DNA of 64,000 nucleotides. Source: Vibrio cyclitrophicus (GTDB lineage: Bacteria > Pseudomonadota > Gammaproteobacteria > Enterobacterales > Vibrionaceae). Under the pieces are notes generated by a model. That model worked only from the letters and a program-made list of their open reading frames with translations, was not told where the DNA came from and searched no databases. The position numbers were made by a program, and so were the translations under genes. Where the stretch lies: contig NZ_AP025480.1 in assembly GCF_024347435.1 (NCBI RefSeq), forward strand, positions 1,488,001 to 1,552,000. Reading direction: 5' to 3'. Below, in pieces: positions 56,301 through 64,000 of this stretch (the first letter of the stretch is position 1; every line of letters starts with the position of its first letter).

Positions 56301-59300
56301 GTACAGGCACTGGACAGCGATAGCGACCCAGTGACACGCGTCATCACGGTGGCAACGGCCGACGGCACGACACACGACGTGACCGTGACCATCACGGGCA
56401 GCGACGACAAAGCGGTCGTGACCCCAAGCCAAGATGGCGACGACGCGGGCGCGGTGCAAGAAGACGTGACCGACCTAGCGACAGGCAAGTTGGACGTGGT
56501 TGACCCAGACGCAGGCGAAGCGGTGTTCGTTACGCAAACGAACGTAGCGGATGGCAACTGGGGTAGCTTCAGCATCGATGCGGCGGGCAACTGGACGTAC
56601 GATCTGAACAACGACCACGCGGATGTACAGGCACTGGACAGCGATAGCGACCCAGTGACACGCGTCATCACGGTGGCAACGGCCGACGGCACGACACACG
56701 ACGTGACCGTGACCATCACGGGCAGCGACGACAAAGCGGTCGTGACCCCAAGCCAAGATGGCGACGACGCGGGCGCGGTGCAAGAAGACGTGACCGACCT
56801 AGCGACAGGCAAGTTGGACGTGGTTGACCCAGACGCAGGCGAAGCGGTGTTCGTTACGCAAACGAACGTAGCGGATGGCAACTGGGGTAGCTTCAGCATC
56901 GATGCGGCGGGCAACTGGACGTACGATCTGAACAACGACCACGCGGATGTACAGGCACTGGACAGCGATAGCGACCCAGTGACACGCGTCATCACGGTGG
57001 CAACGGCCGACGGCACGACACACGACGTGACCGTGACCATCACGGGCAGCGACGACAAAGCGGTCGTGACCCCAAGCCAAGATGGCGACGACGCGGGCGC
57101 GGTGCAAGAAGACGTGACCGACCTAGCGACAGGCAAGTTGGACGTGGTTGACCCAGACGCAGGCGAAGCGGTGTTCGTTACGCAAACGAACGTAGCGGAT
57201 GGCAACTGGGGTAGCTTCAGCATCGATGCGGCGGGCAACTGGACGTACGATCTGAACAACGACCACGCGGATGTACAGGCACTGGACAGCGATAGCGACC
57301 CAGTGACACGCGTCATCACGGTGGCAACGGCCGACGGCACGACACACGACGTGACCGTGACCATCACGGGCAGCGACGACAAAGCGGTCGTGACCCCAAG
57401 CCAAGATGGCGACGACGCGGGCGCGGTGCAAGAAGACGTGACCGACCTAGCGACAGGCAAGTTGGACGTGGTTGACCCAGACGCAGGCGAAGCGGTGTTC
57501 GTTACGCAAACGAACGTAGCGGATGGCAACTGGGGTAGCTTCAGCATCGATGCGGCGGGCAACTGGACGTACGATCTGAACAACGACCACGCGGATGTAC
57601 AGGCACTGGACAGCGATAGCGACCCAGTGACACGCGTCATCACGGTGGCAACGGCCGACGGCACGACACACGACGTGACCGTGACCATCACGGGCAGCGA
57701 CGACAAAGCGGTCGTGACCCCAAGCCAAGATGGCGACGACGCGGGCGCGGTGCAAGAAGACGTGACCGACCTAGCGACAGGCAAGTTGGACGTGGTTGAC
57801 CCAGACGCAGGCGAAGCGGTGTTCGTTACGCAAACGAACGTAGCGGATGGCAACTGGGGTAGCTTCAGCATCGATGCGGCGGGCAACTGGACGTACGATC
57901 TGAACAACGACCACGCGGATGTACAGGCACTGGACAGCGATAGCGACCCAGTGACACGCGTCATCACGGTGGCAACGGCCGACGGCACGACACACGACGT
58001 GACCGTGACCATCACGGGCAGCGACGACAAAGCGGTCGTGACCCCAAGCCAAGATGGCGACGACGCGGGCGCGGTGCAAGAAGACGTGACCGACCTAGCG
58101 ACAGGCAAGTTGGACGTGGTTGACCCAGACGCAGGCGAAGCGGTGTTCGTTACGCAAACGAACGTAGCGGATGGCAACTGGGGTAGCTTCAGCATCGATG
58201 CGGCGGGCAACTGGACGTACGATCTGAACAACGACCACGCGGATGTACAGGCACTGGACAGCGATAGCGACCCAGTGACACGCGTCATCACGGTGGCAAC
58301 GGCCGACGGCACGACACACGACGTGACCGTGACCATCACGGGCAGCGACGACAAAGCGGTCGTGACCCCAAGCCAAGATGGCGACGACGCGGGCGCGGTG
58401 CAAGAAGACGTGACCGACCTAGCGACAGGCAAGTTGGACGTGGTTGACCCAGACGCAGGCGAAGCGGTGTTCGTTACGCAAACGAACGTAGCGGATGGCA
58501 ACTGGGGTAGCTTCAGCATCGATGCGGCGGGCAACTGGACGTACGATCTGAACAACGACCACGCGGATGTACAGGCACTGGACAGCGATAGCGACCCAGT
58601 GACACGCGTCATCACGGTGGCAACGGCCGACGGCACGACACACGACGTGACCGTGACCATCACGGGCAGCGACGACAAAGCGGTCGTGACCCCAAGCCAA
58701 GATGGCGACGACGCGGGCGCGGTGCAAGAAGACGTGACCGACCTAGCGACAGGCAAGTTGGACGTGGTTGACCCAGACGCAGGCGAAGCGGTGTTCGTTA
58801 CGCAAACGAACGTAGCGGATGGCAACTGGGGTAGCTTCAGCATCGATGCGGCGGGCAACTGGACGTACGATCTGAACAACGACCACGCGGATGTACAGGC
58901 ACTGGACAGCGATAGCGACCCAGTGACACGCGTCATCACGGTGGCAACGGCCGACGGCACGACACACGACGTGACCGTGACCATCACGGGCAGCGACGAC
59001 AAAGCGGTCGTGACCCCAAGCCAAGATGGCGACGACGCGGGCGCGGTGCAAGAAGACGTGACCGACCTAGCGACAGGCAAGTTGGACGTGGTTGACCCAG
59101 ACGCAGGCGAAGCGGTGTTCGTTACGCAAACGAACGTAGCGGATGGCAACTGGGGTAGCTTCAGCATCGATGCGGCGGGCAACTGGACGTACGATCTGAA
59201 CAACGACCACGCGGATGTACAGGCACTGGACAGCGATAGCGACCCAGTGACACGCGTCATCACGGTGGCAACGGCCGACGGCACGACACACGACGTGACC

Positions 59301-62300
59301 GTGACCATCACGGGCAGCGACGACAAAGCGGTCGTGACCCCAAGCCAAGATGGCGACGACGCGGGCGCGGTGCAAGAAGACGTGACCGACCTAGCGACAG
59401 GCAAGTTGGACGTGGTTGACCCAGACGCAGGCGAAGCGGTGTTCGTTACGCAAACGAACGTAGCGGATGGCAACTGGGGTAGCTTCAGCATCGATGCGGC
59501 GGGCAACTGGACGTACGATCTGAACAACGACCACGCGGATGTACAGGCACTGGACAGCGATAGCGACCCAGTGACACGCGTCATCACGGTGGCAACGGCC
59601 GACGGCACGACACACGACGTGACCGTGACCATCACGGGCAGCGACGACAAAGCGGTCGTGACCCCAAGCCAAGATGGCGACGACGCGGGCGCGGTGCAAG
59701 AAGACGTGACCGACCTAGCGACAGGCAAGTTGGACGTGGTTGACCCAGACGCAGGCGAAGCGGTGTTCGTTACGCAAACGAACGTAGCGGATGGCAACTG
59801 GGGTAGCTTCAGCATCGATGCGGCGGGCAACTGGACGTACGATCTGAACAACGACCACGCGGATGTACAGGCACTGGACAGCGATAGCGACCCAGTGACA
59901 CGCGTCATCACGGTGGCAACGGCCGACGGCACGACACACGACGTGACCGTGACCATCACGGGCAGCGACGACAAAGCGGTCGTGACCCCAAGCCAAGATG
60001 GCGACGACGCGGGCGCGGTGCAAGAAGACGTGACCGACCTAGCGACAGGCAAGTTGGACGTGGTTGACCCAGACGCAGGCGAAGCGGTGTTCGTTACGCA
60101 AACGAACGTAGCGGATGGCAACTGGGGTAGCTTCAGCATCGATGCGGCGGGCAACTGGACGTACGATCTGAACAACGACCACGCGGATGTACAGGCACTG
60201 GACAGCGATAGCGACCCAGTGACACGCGTCATCACGGTGGCAACGGCCGACGGCACGACACACGACGTGACCGTGACCATCACGGGCAGCGACGACAAAG
60301 CGGTCGTGACCCCAAGCCAAGATGGCGACGACGCGGGCGCGGTGCAAGAAGACGTGACCGACCTAGCGACAGGCAAGTTGGACGTGGTTGACCCAGACGC
60401 AGGCGAAGCGGTGTTCGTTACGCAAACGAACGTAGCGGATGGCAACTGGGGTAGCTTCAGCATCGATGCGGCGGGCAACTGGACGTACGATCTGAACAAC
60501 GACCACGCGGATGTACAGGCACTGGACAGCGATAGCGACCCAGTGACACGCGTCATCACGGTGGCAACGGCCGACGGCACGACACACGACGTGACCGTGA
60601 CCATCACGGGCAGCGACGACAAAGCGGTCGTGACCCCAAGCCAAGATGGCGACGACGCGGGCGCGGTGCAAGAAGACGTGACCGACCTAGCGACAGGCAA
60701 GTTGGACGTGGTTGACCCAGACGCAGGCGAAGCGGTGTTCGTTACGCAAACGAACGTAGCGGATGGCAACTGGGGTAGCTTCAGCATCGATGCGGCGGGC
60801 AACTGGACGTACGATCTGAACAACGACCACGCGGATGTACAGGCACTGGACAGCGATAGCGACCCAGTGACACGCGTCATCACGGTGGCAACGGCCGACG
60901 GCACGACACACGACGTGACCGTGACCATCACGGGCAGCGACGACAAAGCGGTCGTGACCCCAAGCCAAGATGGCGACGACGCGGGCGCGGTGCAAGAAGA
61001 CGTGACCGACCTAGCGACAGGCAAGTTGGACGTGGTTGACCCAGACGCAGGCGAAGCGGTGTTCGTTACGCAAACGAACGTAGCGGATGGCAACTGGGGT
61101 AGCTTCAGCATCGATGCGGCGGGCAACTGGACGTACGATCTGAACAACGACCACGCGGATGTACAGGCACTGGACAGCGATAGCGACCCAGTGACACGCG
61201 TCATCACGGTGGCAACGGCCGACGGCACGACACACGACGTGACCGTGACCATCACGGGCAGCGACGACAAAGCGGTCGTGACCCCAAGCCAAGATGGCGA
61301 CGACGCGGGCGCGGTGCAAGAAGACGTGACCGACCTAGCGACAGGCAAGTTGGACGTGGTTGACCCAGACGCAGGCGAAGCGGTGTTCGTTACGCAAACG
61401 AACGTAGCGGATGGCAACTGGGGTAGCTTCAGCATCGATGCGGCGGGCAACTGGACGTACGATCTGAACAACGACCACGCGGATGTACAGGCACTGGACA
61501 GCGATAGCGACCCAGTGACACGCGTCATCACGGTGGCAACGGCCGACGGCACGACACACGACGTGACCGTGACCATCACGGGCAGCGACGACAAAGCGGT
61601 CGTGACCCCAAGCCAAGATGGCGACGACGCGGGCGCGGTGCAAGAAGACGTGACCGACCTAGCGACAGGCAAGTTGGACGTGGTTGACCCAGACGCAGGC
61701 GAAGCGGTGTTCGTTACGCAAACGAACGTAGCGGATGGCAACTGGGGTAGCTTCAGCATCGATGCGGCGGGCAACTGGACGTACGATCTGAACAACGACC
61801 ACGCGGATGTACAGGCACTGGACAGCGATAGCGACCCAGTGACACGCGTCATCACGGTGGCAACGGCCGACGGCACGACACACGACGTGACCGTGACCAT
61901 CACGGGCAGCGACGACAAAGCGGTCGTGACCCCAAGCCAAGATGGCGACGACGCGGGCGCGGTGCAAGAAGACGTGACCGACCTAGCGACAGGCAAGTTG
62001 GACGTGGTTGACCCAGACGCAGGCGAAGCGGTGTTCGTTACGCAAACGAACGTAGCGGATGGCAACTGGGGTAGCTTCAGCATCGATGCGGCGGGCAACT
62101 GGACGTACGATCTGAACAACGACCACGCGGATGTACAGGCACTGGACAGCGATAGCGACCCAGTGACACGCGTCATCACGGTGGCAACGGCCGACGGCAC
62201 GACACACGACGTGACCGTGACCATCACGGGCAGCGACGACAAAGCGGTCGTGACCCCAAGCCAAGATGGCGACGACGCGGGCGCGGTGCAAGAAGACGTG

Positions 62301-64000
62301 ACCGACCTAGCGACAGGCAAGTTGGACGTGGTTGACCCAGACGCAGGCGAAGCGGTGTTCGTTACGCAAACGAACGTAGCGGATGGCAACTGGGGTAGCT
62401 TCAGCATCGATGCGGCGGGCAACTGGACGTACGATCTGAACAACGACCACGCGGATGTACAGGCACTGGACAGCGATAGCGACCCAGTGACACGCGTCAT
62501 CACGGTGGCAACGGCCGACGGCACGACACACGACGTGACCGTGACCATCACGGGCAGCGACGACAAAGCGGTCGTGACCCCAAGCCAAGATGGCGACGAC
62601 GCGGGCGCGGTGCAAGAAGACGTGACCGACCTAGCGACAGGCAAGTTGGACGTGGTTGACCCAGACGCAGGCGAAGCGGTGTTCGTTACGCAAACGAACG
62701 TAGCGGATGGCAACTGGGGTAGCTTCAGCATCGATGCGGCGGGCAACTGGACGTACGATCTGAACAACGACCACGCGGATGTACAGGCACTGGACAGCGA
62801 TAGCGACCCAGTGACACGCGTCATCACGGTGGCAACGGCCGACGGCACGACACACGACGTGACCGTGACCATCACGGGCAGCGACGACAAAGCGGTCGTG
62901 ACCCCAAGCCAAGATGGCGACGACGCGGGCGCGGTGCAAGAAGACGTGACCGACCTAGCGACAGGCAAGTTGGACGTGGTTGACCCAGACGCAGGCGAAG
63001 CGGTGTTCGTTACGCAAACGAACGTAGCGGATGGCAACTGGGGTAGCTTCAGCATCGATGCGGCGGGCAACTGGACGTACGATCTGAACAACGACCACGC
63101 GGATGTACAGGCACTGGACAGCGATAGCGACCCAGTGACACGCGTCATCACGGTGGCAACGGCCGACGGCACGACACACGACGTGACCGTGACCATCACG
63201 GGCAGCGACGACAAAGCGGTCGTGACCCCAAGCCAAGATGGCGACGACGCGGGCGCGGTGCAAGAAGACGTGACCGACCTAGCGACAGGCAAGTTGGACG
63301 TGGTTGACCCAGACGCAGGCGAAGCGGTGTTCGTTACGCAAACGAACGTAGCGGATGGCAACTGGGGTAGCTTCAGCATCGATGCGGCGGGCAACTGGAC
63401 GTACGATCTGAACAACGACCACGCGGATGTACAGGCACTGGACAGCGATAGCGACCCAGTGACACGCGTCATCACGGTGGCAACGGCCGACGGCACGACA
63501 CACGACGTGACCGTGACCATCACGGGCAGCGACGACAAAGCGGTCGTGACCCCAAGCCAAGATGGCGACGACGCGGGCGCGGTGCAAGAAGACGTGACCG
63601 ACCTAGCGACAGGCAAGTTGGACGTGGTTGACCCAGACGCAGGCGAAGCGGTGTTCGTTACGCAAACGAACGTAGCGGATGGCAACTGGGGTAGCTTCAG
63701 CATCGATGCGGCGGGCAACTGGACGTACGATCTGAACAACGACCACGCGGATGTACAGGCACTGGACAGCGATAGCGACCCAGTGACACGCGTCATCACG
63801 GTGGCAACGGCCGACGGCACGACACACGACGTGACCGTGACCATCACGGGCAGCGACGACAAAGCGGTCGTGACCCCAAGCCAAGATGGCGACGACGCGG
63901 GCGCGGTGCAAGAAGACGTGACCGACCTAGCGACAGGCAAGTTGGACGTGGTTGACCCAGACGCAGGCGAAGCGGTGTTCGTTACGCAAACGAACGTAGC
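53385..64000 (+). CDS. Giant LapA/BapA-type surface adhesin with VCBS repeats (partial, runs off the window)
   Basis: ATG 53385 follows AGGGG by five bases. The frame is open for 3538 codons to the window edge, with no stop. Residues 1-145 form a LapA-type retention module (MDMTVLNASGALALGQRIVV) containing TAAG at 94-97, the LapG protease-site pattern, so cleavage would fall between Ala95 and Ala96. Residues about 155-249 are a cadherin/Ig-like repeat (DEDTPVNGTLSASDEDGDSL, ENYNGDDSFTVVVSDGQGG). From residue 251 on come 108-residue VCBS repeats, identical in every copy seen, each with 20 Asp, 2 Glu, 2 Lys and 1 Arg and no Cys. The C-terminal type I secretion signal lies beyond the window. Role: a surface adhesin exported by a type I system and held in the outer membrane, controlled through cyclic-di-GMP by analogy with LapA. 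Confidence 0.92.
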   Translation, partial: MDMTVLNASGALALGQRIVVSVDGTIKVLEDGQPLQAGDVILESQSENSESPISVKRFSPEDGGEVELDQDIANIFTALEEGQDPTELGEEFATAAGESGSSLVSSGTIERDGEETIPGTEFVTTGFEALGMSRTQSLSLLDAFRSVDQPNNPPTFVDNNNDPVGDTLSFTTDEDTPVNGTLSASDEDGDSLSFTKATDPSNGTVVVDENGDWTYTPNENYNGDDSFTVVVSDGQGGTDTITVNIGVVASDDKAVVTPSQDGDDAGAVQEDVTDLATGKLDVVDPDAGEAVFVTQTNVADGNWGSFSIDAAGNWTYDLNNDHADVQALDSDSDPVTRVITVATADGTTHDVTVTITGSDDKAVVTPSQDGDDAGAVQEDVTDLATGKLDVVDPDAGEAVFVTQTNVADGNWGSFSIDAAGNWTYDLNNDHADVQALDSDSDPVTRVITVATADGTTHDVTVTITGSDDKAVVTPSQDGDDAGAVQEDVTDLATGKLDVVDPDAGEAVFVTQTNVADGNWGSFSIDAAGNWTYDLNNDHADVQALDSDSDPVTRVITVATADGTTHDVTVTITGSDDKAVVTPSQDGDDAGAVQEDVTDLATGKLDVVDPDAGEAVFVTQTNVADGNWGSFSIDAAGNWTYDLNNDHADVQALDSDSDPVTRVITVATADGTTHDVTVTITGSDDKAVVTPSQDGDDAGAVQEDVTDLATGKLDVVDPDAGEAVFVTQTNVADGNWGSFSIDAAGNWTYDLNNDHADVQALDSDSDPVTRVITVATADGTTHDVTVTITGSDDKAVVTPSQDGDDAGAVQEDVTDLATGKLDVVDPDAGEAVFVTQTNVADGNWGSFSIDAAGNWTYDLNNDHADVQALDSDSDPVTRVITVATADGTTHDVTVTITGSDDKAVVTPSQDGDDAGAVQEDVTDLATGKLDVVDPDAGEAVFVTQTNVADGNWGSFSIDAAGNWTYDLNNDHADVQALDSDSDPVTRVITVATADGTTHDVTVTITGSDDKAVVTPSQDGDDAGAVQEDVTDLATGKLDVVDPDAGEAVFVTQTNVADGNWGSFSIDAAGNWTYDLNNDHADVQALDSDSDPVTRVITVATADGTTHDVTVTITGSDDKAVVTPSQDGDDAGAVQEDVTDLATGKLDVVDPDAGEAVFVTQTNVADGNWGSFSIDAAGNWTYDLNNDHADVQALDSDSDPVTRVITVATADGTTHDVTVTITGSDDKAVVTPSQDGDDAGAVQEDVTDLATGKLDVVDPDAGEAVFVTQTNVADGNWGSFSIDAAGNWTYDLNNDHADVQALDSDSDPVTRVITVATADGTTHDVTVTITGSDDKAVVTPSQDGDDAGAVQEDVTDLATGKLDVVDPDAGEAVFVTQTNVADGNWGSFSIDAAGNWTYDLNNDHADVQALDSDSDPVTRVITVATADGTTHDVTVTITGSDDKAVVTPSQDGDDAGAVQEDVTDLATGKLDVVDPDAGEAVFVTQTNVADGNWGSFSIDAAGNWTYDLNNDHADVQALDSDSDPVTRVITVATADGTTHDVTVTITGSDDKAVVTPSQDGDDAGAVQEDVTDLATGKLDVVDPDAGEAVFVTQTNVADGNWGSFSIDAAGNWTYDLNNDHADVQALDSDSDPVTRVITVATADGTTHDVTVTITGSDDKAVVTPSQDGDDAGAVQEDVTDLATGKLDVVDPDAGEAVFVTQTNVADGNWGSFSIDAAGNWTYDLNNDHADVQALDSDSDPVTRVITVATADGTTHDVTVTITGSDDKAVVTPSQDGDDAGAVQEDVTDLATGKLDVVDPDAGEAVFVTQTNVADGNWGSFSIDAAGNWTYDLNNDHADVQALDSDSDPVTRVITVATADGTTHDVTVTITGSDDKAVVTPSQDGDDAGAVQEDVTDLATGKLDVVDPDAGEAVFVTQTNVADGNWGSFSIDAAGNWTYDLNNDHADVQALDSDSDPVTRVITVATADGTTHDVTVTITGSDDKAVVTPSQDGDDAGAVQEDVTDLATGKLDVVDPDAGEAVFVTQTNVADGNWGSFSIDAAGNWTYDLNNDHADVQALDSDSDPVTRVITVATADGTTHDVTVTITGSDDKAVVTPSQDGDDAGAVQEDVTDLATGKLDVVDPDAGEAVFVTQTNVADGNWGSFSIDAAGNWTYDLNNDHADVQALDSDSDPVTRVITVATADGTTHDVTVTITGSDDKAVVTPSQDGDDAGAVQEDVTDLATGKLDVVDPDAGEAVFVTQTNVADGNWGSFSIDAAGNWTYDLNNDHADVQALDSDSDPVTRVITVATADGTTHDVTVTITGSDDKAVVTPSQDGDDAGAVQEDVTDLATGKLDVVDPDAGEAVFVTQTNVADGNWGSFSIDAAGNWTYDLNNDHADVQALDSDSDPVTRVITVATADGTTHDVTVTITGSDDKAVVTPSQDGDDAGAVQEDVTDLATGKLDVVDPDAGEAVFVTQTNVADGNWGSFSIDAAGNWTYDLNNDHADVQALDSDSDPVTRVITVATADGTTHDVTVTITGSDDKAVVTPSQDGDDAGAVQEDVTDLATGKLDVVDPDAGEAVFVTQTNVADGNWGSFSIDAAGNWTYDLNNDHADVQALDSDSDPVTRVITVATADGTTHDVTVTITGSDDKAVVTPSQDGDDAGAVQEDVTDLATGKLDVVDPDAGEAVFVTQTNVADGNWGSFSIDAAGNWTYDLNNDHADVQALDSDSDPVTRVITVATADGTTHDVTVTITGSDDKAVVTPSQDGDDAGAVQEDVTDLATGKLDVVDPDAGEAVFVTQTNVADGNWGSFSIDAAGNWTYDLNNDHADVQALDSDSDPVTRVITVATADGTTHDVTVTITGSDDKAVVTPSQDGDDAGAVQEDVTDLATGKLDVVDPDAGEAVFVTQTNVADGNWGSFSIDAAGNWTYDLNNDHADVQALDSDSDPVTRVITVATADGTTHDVTVTITGSDDKAVVTPSQDGDDAGAVQEDVTDLATGKLDVVDPDAGEAVFVTQTNVADGNWGSFSIDAAGNWTYDLNNDHADVQALDSDSDPVTRVITVATADGTTHDVTVTITGSDDKAVVTPSQDGDDAGAVQEDVTDLATGKLDVVDPDAGEAVFVTQTNVADGNWGSFSIDAAGNWTYDLNNDHADVQALDSDSDPVTRVITVATADGTTHDVTVTITGSDDKAVVTPSQDGDDAGAVQEDVTDLATGKLDVVDPDAGEAVFVTQTNVADGNWGSFSIDAAGNWTYDLNNDHADVQALDSDSDPVTRVITVATADGTTHDVTVTITGSDDKAVVTPSQDGDDAGAVQEDVTDLATGKLDVVDPDAGEAVFVTQTNVADGNWGSFSIDAAGNWTYDLNNDHADVQALDSDSDPVTRVITVATADGTTHDVTVTITGSDDKAVVTPSQDGDDAGAVQEDVTDLATGKLDVVDPDAGEAVFVTQTNVADGNWGSFSIDAAGNWTYDLNNDHADVQALDSDSDPVTRVITVATADGTTHDVTVTITGSDDKAVVTPSQDGDDAGAVQEDVTDLATGKLDVVDPDAGEAVFVTQTNV
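54135..64000 (+). repeat. Tandem array of 324-bp VCBS-encoding repeats (30 full copies plus one partial)
   Basis: The unit runs from GAC-GAC-AAA (DDKAVV) to GGC-AGC (ITGS). The period is exactly 324 bp (108 codons), so the frame is kept. Identity begins at 54132 and continues to the window edge; 9866 bp divided by 324 gives 30.45 copies. All copies I compared read the same at synonymous positions too. A hand count of one unit gives 201 G+C of 324 (62%), well above the flanking genes. Copy number in an assembly of identical repeats should be treated as uncertain. Confidence 0.95.

Noticed and set aside
54044..63940. Minus-strand open reading frame of 3298 codons across the repeat array, plus 30 copies of a 102-codon minus-strand frame
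   Set aside because: The unit length (324 bp) is a multiple of three, so any frame that lacks a stop in one unit stays open across the whole array. The plus strand has a start with a ribosome site and encodes recognisable retention and VCBS domains. The minus-strand product is a low-complexity Ser/Thr/Val repeat with no family resemblance.

Overview
The window reads as chromosomal DNA of a Vibrio, probably near the Splendidus clade. That placement is inferred from gene content: the tandem glycine riboswitch ahead of an AGCS symporter, the VF530/DUF2132 protein, the zwf-pgl-gnd run and the methylcitrate cluster. No rRNA, tRNA, CRISPR array, insertion sequence or prophage was seen. The last 10 kb is very different from the rest.

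Layout. 1-400: the tail of an unknown gene and a broken TPR gene. 0.5-2.5 kb: a mesX-mesD pair for oxygen-dependent, folate-independent methionine synthesis. 2.9-7.4 kb: a TauE/SafE exporter, a membrane hydrolase, an M32 carboxypeptidase and a LysE exporter. 7.4-12.6 kb: two AGCS amino-acid/cation symporters, the first under a tandem glycine riboswitch, with three small or coiled-coil proteins between them. 13.4-18.3 kb: a four-gene efflux operon (TolC-like, HlyD-like, two ABC-2 permeases) that lacks an ATPase gene. 19.5-21.9 kb: a CitA/DcuS-type two-component system. 22.3-26.0 kb: the oxidative pentose phosphate operon zwf-pgl-gnd, with a consensus FNR box upstream. 26.1-29.5 kb: an HD-GYP remnant, a VF530 protein, small membrane proteins, a second TauE protein and a Tat-exported dienelactone hydrolase.

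29.6-42.5 kb is a tricarboxylate/propionate block. A TctCBA-type tripartite importer lies divergent to a GntR regulator followed by prpB-prpC-acnD-prpF-prpE, the complete AcnD/PrpF form of the methylcitrate cycle. Four TTGTnGAC-type boxes lie between the two arms. 42.6-48.4 kb carries small envelope proteins, a GNAT enzyme, a NUDIX-PAP2 fusion whose PAP2 half has lost its catalytic histidines, a HAD phosphatase, and queE-queC of queuosine synthesis.

48.4-64.0 kb looks like a biofilm/attachment region: a TPR-GGDEF diguanylate cyclase, a DUF2750 protein, an OmpA-like protein and a TolC/LapE-type outer-membrane channel on the minus strand, then divergently a giant plus-strand adhesin gene that starts at 53385 and is still open at the window end. 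Its N-terminus has a LapA-type retention module with a TAAG (LapG-type) site. From 54135 it becomes a tandem array of 324-bp (108-residue) VCBS repeats, 30 full copies plus a partial one, which I see as identical at the DNA level and about 62% GC. This is the most striking feature. The very long minus-strand reading frame across the array is a by-product of the perfect periodicity, not a gene.
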